Shown here one piece after another: positions 46,799-56,915 of a DNA stretch of 64,000 nt. The translations under genes and the position numbers were made by a program. The DNA is from Bryum argenteum. Its lineage: Eukaryota > Streptophyta > Bryopsida > Bryales > Bryaceae. How positions within the stretch are numbered: the stretch's first letter is position 1; each line of letters opens with the position of its first letter. The notes under the pieces were generated by a model. That model was not told where the DNA came from. It saw only the letters and a program-made list of their open reading frames with translations, and made no database searches. The stretch lies in the NCBI GenBank assembly GCA_037043015.1, contig CM073323.1:4774001-4838000 (forward strand). Direction: 5' to 3'.

Positions 46799-47205
46799 CT
46801 TGAACCAGGCTTTACAGCATCTACAGCTTGTAAGTGACAGTACAGAAAAGGGGTAGCCCCGGATTGTCACGGAGCTGGATTGCACTTGTACCATATTGGC
46901 TCACCTTGCCATTTCTCGAGTGAGTGAATGCTGAATACAGACAGTGGCCATTTTCTCAAGAGTAGGCAGTTGAGCAGACACATTTAATGCTGGTTGCAGA
47001 TTTTGAGACCAGTGCCGAGGTGAGTCAGGTACACCAGCTTAGTGCCGCATCTCTTTTTTGCGTGCCCAGGGAGCGTGTGGCATCACGTATGTACTGCCAC
47101 TTGAACCCGCTACCGTGAGGCTAACTCTTGGCTAATACCACCGACCTTTGCTAGTTCTAGGCTGTCTTGGACCAAAGCCGCCTCTCTTTACCTCTGCTAG
47201 CCTAA
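46799..47205. other. 3' flank of F-box gene A
   Basis: No further gene; probably 3' untranslated and intergenic DNA before a cluster of small transposons. Confidence 0.4.
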
Positions 47206-47270
47206 CCTTTAAACGCTCCCGAGGGGCTTGCTTTTCAGTGTAAATTTCACACTGCTGGGCGTTTCAGGGT
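47206..47270. mobile_element. Degenerate short relative of the piggyBac-like MITE
   Basis: The ends CCTTTAAACGCTCCC and GGGCGTTTCAGGG, with GAGGGGCTTGCTTTTCAGTG inside, match the 72-bp copy at 47603-47674 with several changes. The flanking TTAA is lost. Confidence 0.5.
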
Positions 47271-47401
47271 TGAGGTTGTTTTCAACCAAGTCCGCGCCTC
47301 TTCCGATGCTTATTGAGGCTGACCACCGGGAAACCTTTCTGGTGCACTTCTAATGAAAGGAGCATTGAGTGTTTCCCTGAAAAGAGGCAATGATTCCCAA
47401 G

Positions 47402-47535
47402 AGATTTTCATGCTGACCAAGTTGCTATGGTCACTGACCCCTCTCAAGTTGCATGTAAATGATGAATCGAGAGAATTTCATGCTGACCAAGTTGCAATGG
47501 TCACTGACTCCTCTCAAGTTGCATGTAAAATGATG
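47402..47535 (+). repeat. 70-bp tandem duplication
   Basis: Two units sharing TTTCATGCTGACCAAGTTGC and CTCTCAAGTTGCATGTAAA, offset by 70 bp. Confidence 0.85.
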
Positions 47536-47602
47536 GGATGCAGCCAGGCTGTGTGTACAATAGCTGCCGTAAAATGTCAATGAAAGTGAATGCGAATGTT
47601 AA

Positions 47603-47674
47603 CCCTTAAACGTCAGAGCATGCCCCTCGGGCTTGGTTTCCAGTGTATTTTCAGAGGGGCTTGACGTTTAAGGG
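47603..47674. mobile_element. piggyBac-like MITE, minimal copy D (72 bp)
   Basis: TTAA flanks both ends. The termini CCCTTAAACGTCAGAGC and, in reverse complement, CCCTTAAACGTCAAGCC match the 361-384 bp copies, but nearly all internal DNA is missing. Confidence 0.7.
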
Positions 47675-47724
47675 TTAAAGACCCAAAAATGAGGGTGTGG
47701 ATTTGCGTTTTGGGGGCATCAGTA

Positions 47725-47940
47725 CACTAAATAGGTAGATTAGTGTTAGATACACTAATTTATATAAACATGTTATAAGTTTTTACTGTTAGTAAATATT
47801 TTTACCCTCTACAATGGCTAAGATGGGGATACTTCCATAGTATTGGAATCCATACTCTTGGTAAATTTTTTTTACAAAAGTAAAAACTTGTAGCATTTTC
47901 AAATCTTATAAAAATCTAACACTAATCTACCTATTTAGTG
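47725..47940 (+). mobile_element. TA-flanked MITE, family 1, copy 3 (216 bp)
   Basis: TA flanks both ends. The terminal repeats start CACTAAATAGGTAGATTAG. Nearly identical to 16075-16291, about 31 kb away. Confidence 0.8.
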
Positions 47941-48256
47941 TAGTGGATCTGACAGAGAGGCCGTGGCACAACCTTCCATGGCTCGCATCTTGGGGACAGG
48001 GCAAAAGTTTGGGTCCCTGAACGCCCCTTTACAAACTGCCTCTCCACCTTATTTTGGGTGATTCGGAAATCTCTTAATTTATTGACTCTGTCCCCTTCCC
48101 CTTGGAAGATGGATGTGAACCAGAGGCGTCCAAAAGTAAAGTGGATTTTGGAGTTTCTGATGGTTCGACCATGTTAGTTATGGTGCAGAAGTAGGGAAGA
48201 ATTTCGCGCTCTATTGACTATGGTCATTGTTCTTCTTCTTTCCCAATATGAGTTAA

Positions 48257-48640
48257 CCCTTAAACGCCCATGGGTCTGAAACGGGCAGCCCGAAATTGGA
48301 TCACAGCATCTTCTGGACTTGGGCATCATGAATAGTGCACTTTTTGAACTTGGGCATCATGAATAGTGCACTTTTTGAACTTGGGCATCATGAATAGACC
48401 AATCAATGATGAGCTTGCAACCTCCTACAAGGTTATGTACAACCCCAACCTACCTACCACAATCCTTTCAAAGCACAGAATCATTCATATAAATTGTGAT
48501 TTGAATTGTGAAATTTCACTTTTTGAATGCATCAGAAGAAGGTTGACATCAAAATATAAGTGAAAAGTTGAGTACAGTGAGAGCTACAGGGAAGATTCTG
48601 TTAGAATCAAACCCCTCGGGCTTGCTTGGGCGTTTAAGGG
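48257..48640 (-). mobile_element. piggyBac-like MITE, copy B (384 bp)
   Basis: TTAA flanks both ends (48253-48256 and 48641-48644). The termini are CCCTTAAACGCCCATGG and, in reverse complement, CCCTTAAACGCCCAAGC. The interior is the reverse complement of copies A and C and contains a small tandem duplication of a block around TTGGGCATCATGAATAG. Confidence 0.85.
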
Positions 48641-48644
48641 TTAA

Positions 48645-50311
48645 GGTGAACACGCCTACATTTGGACACTTGGTTTCTTGGCTTATGAACCTTCTTTCTA
48701 GCTTCAGAGATTACTACCTCACAGAAAGTGATAAAATAAAATCTAAAATTTTATGTATATCTCAAATAATTGATTCCTACATGTATAGTTCTCAAAATAC
48801 TTCACAAATGAAGATTACATAATACTTGAAGAAATGTAGCAATTTTTGAAGTAAACATAAAGTTTGGGTCTTTTTATTTTTGTAGTTTACCCCTATTTGT
48901 CCTTGGGGTATTCTTAGCCAAAAACTCATTTTTGAGAAAAGTGATATGGATGATATTTACATATAAAAAATAAAGATAAGCTATCGTGATCTCAATCGTT
49001 TACATGTAGACCCTAGTGGAGTCTCCACCACTGCCATCTTACGAGTTTGCTTCTTCAATTGCAACAATAAGGCCTTTGTAGAGTTTGATTCTGGATCAAA
49101 TAATTTGGGATATCTTTATGATTTTTCCCAATTTGAAGCGGATGTTTATTACTAGTTGCGAATGTGCTCCAGTTCACCTTTTGTTTCAAGATTAGCTTTG
49201 TATACACCATGCACACCAATGTGTCCGTGGGTTTCAAATAAAGCCGTTGTTATGAACTTCATGACATTCTTTAGGCCAAAGTCTCCCAATGTGATACATC
49301 TTCACATATTTATTGCAAGTCGTCAACCTCCAATACTCCTCATTTTCAAGCTCCCAAACATTTTGGGCTTTAATGGCTACATTCTCCAAGATCTCGTAAC
49401 GTAACTCATGTTTTGTTTTCGTTTTGGTGTCTCATGTAAAACCGACTCCATATTCGTGCTCTCTTTCTTTGTCGACATTTAGGTCTCATGTAAAACCACA
49501 TCCATGTCTGTATTGTTCTTCTCTTTTGACATCAAGGTATTGTGTAATACCACCTCCATGTTCATGTTATTCGTCTCAGTCGACATGAAGGACCTTGTTT
49601 GTAATACTCCAAGAATCCGGCAATTGTGCAAAAAAAAGATGAAGTAGCTACAACCAATGTGTAGAATGACCCTCTTGTCTTCACCAACTAGAATGCAACA
49701 TGTGTCGTAACAACTGCAACTTATTCGAATTGGGTTACCAAGAGGAAAGGAAGTAACGAGAAATGAGACTTGTTTGTCCTTTATAATGTAAAGGCCTTCC
49801 CACCGTAGTCGACCGGCGTGTCCTAGATCAGACGGCACTACCGGCCGTCGGATTGGACCGCCTTCAACCAATTGGGCAGCCTCCGACCAATCCAATTGAT
49901 CGGCCGCGATCGATCCGACGGTCATGGGCCGCCGCATTCGATCTGACAGTCACCGCGCCACTCCAATCGATGCGCCCGCGGGCCAGACGGCTCAAAATTA
50001 TCTCGGTCGGCCTTCACTAGATCAATTTTGAACGGCTACAATGGGAGCTTGTAGATAATCCAATAACCAAAAAAATTTACAATCGTCATAGTAACTACGA
50101 GTTATCCCCTCCGACGTTGAGTCCGTCGATCGTCGGCATGGATAGACGGACGGTCGTCCACCCAAAAAACCCCAAAAGACCTTCATTTTGACATCCCTGC
50201 ATAAGTCACATCCAACAAAATAAAGTACCACTGATTGTGAGTGATCCCCGGTAATAGCACTATTCACATAGATATCTGTGAAATCTAGAAAATGAATGGT
50301 CCGAGATGACC
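48645..50311. other. Intergenic DNA between the F-box genes
   Basis: No gene recognised. A GC-rich patch at about 49795-50030, rich in CGGTC and CGATC motifs, differs from its surroundings and may be a fragment of an unidentified repeat. Confidence 0.45.
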
Positions 50312-50315
50312 TTAA

Positions 50316-50677
50316 CCCTTAAACGCCCAAGCAAGCCCGAGGGGCATGATTCCAACAGAATCTTCCCTGTAGCTCTCACTGTACTCAACATTTCACTCAT
50401 ATTTTGATGTCAAACTGGTCACCTTCTTCTCATGCATTCAATAAGTGAAATTTCACAATTCAAATCACAATTTGTATGAATGATTTTGTGCTTTGAAAGG
50501 ATTGTGGTAGGTAGGTTGGGGTGGTACATAACCTTGTAGGAGGTTGCAAGCTCATCATTGATTGGCCTATTCATGATGCCCAAGTTCAAAAAGTGCACTA
50601 TTCATGATGCCCAAGTCCAAAAGATGTTGTGATCCAATTTTGGGCTGCCCGTTTTAGACCCCATGGGCGTTTAAGGG
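50316..50677 (+). mobile_element. piggyBac-like MITE, copy C (362 bp)
   Basis: TTAA flanks both ends (50312-50315 and 50678-50681). The termini are CCCTTAAACGCCCAAGC and, in reverse complement, CCCTTAAACGCCCATGG. Interior colinear with copy A and inverted relative to copy B. Confidence 0.85.
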
Positions 50678-50681
50678 TTAA

Positions 50682-50885
50682 ACTAGCATGGGATGGTGGG
50701 AGTGGAGGGATTAAGTGCCCTCATGAGTCAACCATGAGGTCTAGGATTCGACCCCCTTCAAACGCAACTCCCCACTTGATGCATACAAACAACCCTAAAA
50801 AGAATCACCTGCTACCTACCATGGGCTTCACGCCCATGTGCAATTATTTTGATTTTATTTTATTCTATTTTTTATTTTTATTTTA
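50682..50885 (+). mobile_element. Possible tRNA-derived SINE
   Basis: A candidate A box (GGGATGGTGGGAGTGG) lies about 50 bp before a candidate B box (AGGATTCGACCCC), followed by about 90 bp and a T/A-rich tail ending near 50885. Only one copy is visible, there is no clear target duplication, and promoter boxes are matched by eye. Confidence 0.3.
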
Positions 50886-51459
50886 AAATCTGGAAAAGGA
50901 AGGTCGACATCTTAGCTATTAAAAGCCCTGGGCCATGTGTGCTGGGGCGTGTCGCGAAGTGCTGCTTTGTTTGCTTGCTATCTTGGTACTGTACACGTCC
51001 CTGGTAAATTCTATAAAGCTTCCAGCTCTATCGAATGCAAACAATGAAACAATCAACCTTAGCATAAGTACAAAAGACAATCCTGTGCCAGAAACATCAA
51101 AATAGACAACAAAGAATCATGGCATAGTTACATTTCCGTTATTACCAATCGATTAGGGATGATTGAAAATACCCTACTGTAGCACCAATCAGCGTGCAAC
51201 GGATTTGAGCATTCTCATGTCAAAGCCCTGTTACCAGCATTCTCATGTTTAAGGAGGGCCGCAGATTACGGTTCATCTACTGGGCATGGTTCTGACGATT
51301 GTTTATTTCATCTGGTACGAAGCATTAGAGTATGTATGTAGTAAGGGAGTTTTACTGGCGGAATTAGTATGGGAGACTGGTCCTAGTCAGTTTTTAGGAG
51401 ACATTGAAAACTGGTGAGTGTTGCAGGGCAGGCGGAGGAACGAGCGCAATGAACGCTAA

Positions 51460-51724
51460 GAGCATCCCCAGTAAGCCTGTAAGCCTCTAAACCTGTAAGC
51501 CTGAGAACGTCGTTATCCCAAACCTGAGTGTCTTTCCGAAGCAAAACATTCCAAATCCGTTTACAGGTTTACAGGTTTGCCCCAAAAAACCTTCCAAAAC
51601 CAGGTTTCAACCTGTAAATTACAGGCTTACAAGCTTGAATACAGGTTTGGACTGAACCGCAATTCACGTCTTTCCACATCTTTCCGTTTACAGGTTTATG
51701 GTTCAGGCATTACTGGGGATGCTC
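51460..51724. mobile_element. PIF/Harbinger-type MITE (265 bp)
   Basis: The termini are GAGCATCCCCAGTAAGCC and, in reverse complement, GAGCATCCCCAGTAATGCC. TAA is duplicated at 51457-51459 and 51725-51727. The interior contains repeated ACAGGTTTACAGG-like units. GAGCATCCCCAG-type ends are common in plant MITEs. Confidence 0.7.
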
Positions 51725-51730
51725 TAAGCC

Positions 51731-52009
51731 GGGAGTGTCTAAATATCCTCTACGAGCGTGGCTTGGATGCCAGGCTCGGGTGGGGGTGGGGAGGGTGGGG
51801 TAAAATCTGCCCCTATTTTTTAATTTGTTTAGGCCCCATTTGAACACTAAGGGGGCTTCCAAGGGTAATTTGGGGCCTGGGGCCCCAAATTTTGCAAAAA
51901 AAAATTCAAAAAATGGCCCCAAATGGGGGAAACGGGAAGGGCCAGAAAATTGATCCCCACCGAGCCTGGCATCCGAGCCACGCTCGTAGGGGAGAAATAA
52001 AGAGACCCC
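51731..52009. mobile_element. MITE with about 60-bp inverted ends and 7-8 bp target duplication (279 bp)
   Basis: The ends pair over about 60 bp, best in the block CTACGAGCGTGGC; the flanks TCTAAGCC and GCTAAGCC are a 7/8 target duplication, suggesting a hAT-type mobiliser. The element directly adjoins the Harbinger-type MITE at 51460-51724, and its left target copy overlaps that element's TAA. Confidence 0.6.
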
Positions 52010-52017
52010 GCTAAGCC

Positions 52018-53039
52018 TCGCGCGTACCGACAACCATAATCTGGATCCATTGCAAGTGGACCAGTGTCATGAAGCGGCCAGAGCTGGTGCCTCGTGCCCC
52101 GGTCTTACTGCAGACTGCAGCAGGCGTCTGGACTGCCAGTCCGGAACTCTGGGTTAAAATAAGCCTTAATTCACAGAACATTCAGTTTCGTTTCAAGATG
52201 CAAGCCAAACGCAGGTTGGAACGAAACGGTGAAAACAATAGTTATATAATCCCAAGTAAAGTGAAGTGAGTCATTGGCTGGATGGTGCGTGATATACTTC
52301 GCAAAAGTTGTCTGAAATATTTAATATTCATGTGATTGTCAAGGCAAGAATCCAGAAGTCACCTTGTCCCCTTTTCAATGTGGCTGCTATCAATCGAAGG
52401 CCAGTCCAACTGGGGCTTTCCAGTCTGCGCCGGAAGCTGGACTGGTAAAACAAGGGCAGTGTGGCCCCGGCATCAAATTCGACAGCACTCAGTCACTCCC
52501 AATTGGCCTTGTGTCAGACGACTGAGTTACTGTAGCAGTCGCCCGGACCATTTCCGGTATCCTCTCCCTCCCTTACTTCGAATCATCATCATCGCCACCG
52601 CTTCTTTCTCATTTCACATTCTTCTCACCTCCTGGACTGGTTTGCTTGCTTGCTTCGATGCTGTTCTTTGCTTGGAACGTCGATGATCGAGGTAGCGCTC
52701 ACTTGGGGTATAGTGGTGGTTGAATGCTGTTTAACGAGTAGCCTGCGGTGGTAAGTTACTGCTAGCTGGGGTTACGGAAATGGTCGGATCTGTGTCAGCT
52801 GGAGTTTTTCCTGGAGTGGAGGTGGTCGACATGGATGAAATACTTGATGCCTGGAGGCTTTTGGGTTACCTTGCAAGGCGGAAGGTGCTCGGCTATGGTG
52901 GCGGGGCGGCGTCGTCGTCAACAGCTGTGGTTGCAATTTCTTCTTCGGAGTTTTAGATCTAGGTTGAGATGGGGGAGAGAGGCTAGTGAGTAGCGAGCAG
53001 AGTGGTTATGTTTTGAAGGTTTGAAGAAGGTGGGGTCCG
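52018..53039. other. Upstream region of F-box gene B
   Basis: No separate gene is supported. GC content rises towards the start codon; a GA-rich leader-like region lies at about 52960-53035. Confidence 0.4.
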
Positions 53040-55426
53040 ATGATGGGCGTGCAAAGACGCCAACGGACCGCCGAAGACGACTGCAGCTTGCTACGATTCC
53101 CGGATGAGATTCTGAAGCGGATTATTGACTGTTTGTCGCATCCGAAGGACCGAAATGCGGTCTCCCTTGTGTGCACACGGTTCTTGGCCATCGAAGGTCC
53201 TTCACGGGAGTCCGTGTTCATCTCCAATTGCTATGCTATACAGCCCAGGACGTTGAAGAGGCGCTTTCGGAACGCGCGCTCTATTACGATTAAGGGCAAG
53301 CCGCGCATGGTGGATTACTCGTTTATCCCGCACGCAGACGTGTGGGGCGCGTTCGCAAAGCCCTGGGTGGACCTTTTGGTTGAATCTTACAGACCACTCC
53401 GGCACCTCAAGATGAAGCGTATGAGAATCTCCGACGCGGACATTGAGTGCCTGGTCAGTGTGTGCGGGGACACGCTGGAGCGCGTGGAGTTCCCCAAGTG
53501 CTCGGGATTTAGCACCACAGGCTTGGACTCCATCGCGCGCACATGTCGGAACCTGGTGGTGCTCAACATCTGCGAGGCGGATGTGGTGAATGAGGGCGCG
53601 CCGCTCTGGTTGACCACTTTGGCCACCACGGCCTTGTCGCTGGAAGTGCTGGACGTGTCGTTGACGTTGCTGGCGAATTTGGAAGTGAAGGCGGTTGTGG
53701 AGTTGGCTAGCCGCTGCCACACTCTCAGGTTTTGTGAAGCCATGAAGATCGACAATCTGTTACCTCTACTGGACGCTGCTCAGAAGACCGTGCGCCACTT
53801 GGGCATTGGGTACCGAAACGCACCCATACCAGCTCTCAGAGAGAATTATGTGCTGTGTTGCTGTTTTATGCATTGAATCGCTACCAGATTAGGTCCCTGC
53901 TCTTCAGGCTAAGTGGTTGTTGAGAATGGTCTAGGCGGACATGTCGTGACGATGGTGGTTCAATGGGCATGGGCAGGTTGTACCCGGACTCGAACCTAGA
54001 AACCACCGACCAGATTGCGGAGGCATTTGGGAAGTGCAAGGAACTCGTATGTTTGCGACCGGTGTGGGATCTCGATGAGCGATCGCTGAGTATAGTGGTG
54101 CCCATCGCGCCTCGCATCAAGAGTTTAGACCTGACCTACTGCGTGCTTCCGCAAGAGCAGCTGGCGGACCTGCTTGGCCTTTGTGTGAACTTGGAGATTC
54201 TTCAGGTACTTACCAACTCCACTCCTCGGTACTGCAATCTACCCTCTCAGGGTATAGTCCGTAGTAAGAAAAAGCCAACCGTGCTGCACTGTCGACGAAT
54301 TATGACCATTGCATTGGTCTTATGTTTTGAGTGTGGCGATGGATGATGGTGATGATGATGAGCAGTACGGTGATACTTGGTGTGTGGTGTTGGTGGTTGT
54401 CAGTGCACTGATATCATAGGGGACAGAGGACTCCGGCAGGTGGGCGCCCATTGCAGAAACTTACGAAGGCTGCTCTGTGAAGCCTACGAAGCCGGATTCG
54501 TGACGCAACACGGGTTAATGGCCGTGGCGAAGCGGTGCTTGAAGCTGGAGAAGGTCACGTACTTCGCGTCCGACATGACCAACGAAGCTTTAGAAACCCT
54601 TGCTTACAATTGCCCCAATCTCTATGATGTCCGCATCTGCCTCAACTCGAAGCAGAACGATTCACACCCCGTGCGTCTCTCACCTCTCTGCTGATGTTTC
54701 CCCTGCGAAACAGTTGAACTGATAAGTGGCGTGCAGGTGATAGAGCTCGAAGCTGAAGACGCGACATTGAACTTGGGAGTGATGACCCTGCTAATGAAGT
54801 GCCCGCTATTACGAAGATTATCCTTGGGCTTCGACGCATGGCACCGAGACAGAGACGTGGAGAATGTGGTGGTCGATGACGAAGGGCTAGGTTACATAGG
54901 CCAGTACGGGAAGAGCTTGGAGATTCTAACATTAGATCACGTGAGCGGCACCACGGACGAGGGGCTGATGTACGTTGCGTTGGGTTGCCACAAGCTACGC
55001 AAGATCGAGCTCCGGTGCTGCCCGTTCGGCGATTTGAGCATGTCGGCGTTCGTAGAGGGAGCGCCCAGCTTGAAGCTGCTGTGGGCGCAAGGCTGCCTGG
55101 TGGAGCTGGAAGGCTTGAAGGAGCTGGCGAAGCGCCCTGACGCGGTGGTGGAGGTCGTGAAACAGAACGCAGACGATTTCAGCGATTGGCAGTTCATTGC
55201 CTACTCCTCTTCTTGCCGCCCGCAACCTCGCTTAGATCTCCCGGACAACATCGACTACGTTCACGATGCTTACGATGCACCACTCTTCAGCAACAAAGTT
55301 GCCGATGTGGAGGACGGCGATCAGTATCTCGACGAAGAACAGAATTTGGAGGAACAGAATTTTGAGTTTGTGCAGGATGATCCGCTGTCCTTGACGAGTG
55401 GTGACTGCACTTACACCGTCGAATAA
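53040..55426 (+). CDS. F-box/LRR protein of the TIR1/COI1 superfamily, gene B, 651 aa, 4 exons
   Basis: Diverged tandem paralog of gene A, with the same expected role as an SCF ubiquitin-ligase receptor. Exons: 53040-53809, 53977-54205, 54404-54670, 54737-55426; phases agree. The F-box starts at LLRFPDEILKRIIDCL, followed by NCYAIQPRTLKRRF and KGKPRMVDYSFIP. The C-terminus has WQFIAYSSSCRP and DLPDNIDYVHDAYD, then an acidic tail of about 30 residues absent from gene A. At the COI1 pocket positions R85 and R409 are kept, but R348 is Leu, Y386 is Phe (as in TIR1) and Y444 is Gly. Two adjacent ATGs occur at 53040 and 53043; either may start. An intron at HLGIG is absent from gene A, and gene A's last intron is absent here. 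Both copies look intact. Confidence 0.9.
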
Positions 55427-56116
55427 CACAAAACTGGTCGATCGCTTTCACTTGCAATCAATCGTTCCAGCAACCCCACGATTTTAGATGTGAGAAGCCC
55501 AAACCATGTCTTAGTCTTAATATTGGATCATTGGTATGGTAGAGACATGGTGAAGAAGCTGAGAAGAGGAGGGGTTTTTGGAACACACAATGTAGCGTGG
55601 AAGAGGCATTGCAAAGCATTGCTCTAACTTCCGGGGTGAACCGTTTTGCTTAAATTTCTTTCTGGTCACAGCATACATCTGCGTGCCACATTATTATTGT
55701 TGTGCATGTAGGCAAAGTCCTGTCATGGTCAACAACTGTGTTGATATTGTTGTCTTTGGCTTGCATGAGCTTCCTGCAGATTACAACCTCGTGTTTGGAG
55801 AGGTTGATGAGTATCAAGAGCTGGCTGTCGACCAGCCTTTTTGATTCATCACCTCTTGAAATTGAAACTGATATCTGTGCACTTTACTCCTTCTGCAGTC
55901 TTGTGATAGACTAGAGATCAGTTCTGTTGCACGTTCTACTTACTTAAACATGCAAGACTCCTTAAGCATGCAAAATTCCTTACGCACACCGTGGTGAAGA
56001 AACATACTCGAATGTACAGTGGTGTACATTCTTTGGCATATCAGAGGTTCGATTGTGTTGTTTGAAGGCTTAGAAGAGGCATCATGAAGCGTAGAACATT
56101 TTAAAAGAATCAAATT
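55427..56116. other. 3' flank of F-box gene B, no gene recognised
   Basis: A 70-codon hydrophobic plus-strand frame at 55702-55914 has no recognisable homology. Confidence 0.4.
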
Positions 56117-56915
56117 GTGGGGATGAGGAAGCCTGGGATGAAGTGTAAGACATTGCAGAAGTCGGGTGCTCCGTGTTCCACCATTTCAACTATCTTGAGT
56201 CATTGGAAGGTACGTGGAAGTGTGGAGTTGTTGAAATCACAATGTGGCACACCCATGGAGTTGTCTGAGCTAGATATTCGAGTCTTATGTTGTGATGTTG
56301 GTTTGGATAGAAGACATACTTAGGTAGAACTTGCAAACTTGGTGAGTGTTTGCTGAAATACTATTTGAGTCTACCTTTGTGAGCTTGGTGTTAGAGATTG
56401 TATATCGCCTAAAAAGCCTTGCTTGAGTGTCAAACATAAGGCCGGTAGGCTTGCATTTGCACGTGCTCATGAGAGTTGAACGTTTGAAGATTGGTGTAAT
56501 ATTATTTGGACGAATGAGTCGTCATTCGAAATCGGCAAAAGTCCGCGACAAAGTAGGTGTTGCGAAAGACATATAAAAAATATAATTGGGATTTTCTAGC
56601 ACATAGTTGAGTGATTATTTGGGTGCCTTATTTGGAATGGATTCGATAAGTCTCTGTTGGTGGCCATTCCTTCTGATAAGAGATCAACAAGTGATTTTGT
56701 CGATATTATTTATAAGGAGTATTAAGTGGCTTTCATTTTTACATGATCACACTGAGCAATTGAGATTGATGGAAGATGGCGCTCCAGTCCACCGTAACCT
56801 ATTGCCACTGCAATGGAGATGTGCTCATGGTATAGAAAAGTTGGTTTGTCCCCCTAATTCACTGGACTTAAATTCAATAGAGAACGTTTGGATGGTTGTG
56901 AAGGATTTGCTTTAA
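56117..56915 (+). pseudogene. Broken Tc1-type (DD34E) transposase
   Basis: The N-terminal part (56117-56323) encodes a helix-turn-helix region typical of Tc1/mariner transposases (TISTILSHWKVRGSVELL, then LSELDIRVL). Middle DNA encodes IIWTNESSFEIGKS, where the first catalytic Asp is Asn. The C-terminal part (56607-56915) has LMEDGAPVHRN and LDLNSIENVWMVVKD; exactly 34 residues separate the second Asp from the Glu, the Tc1 (DD34E) spacing. Frame changes and stops separate the parts, so it cannot make an active enzyme. Terminal inverted repeats were not found. Confidence 0.85.

Noticed and set aside
53202-53720. 172-codon minus-strand open frame
   Set aside because: It is antisense to exon 1 of F-box gene B and arises from that exon's GC-rich codons; no family similarity.
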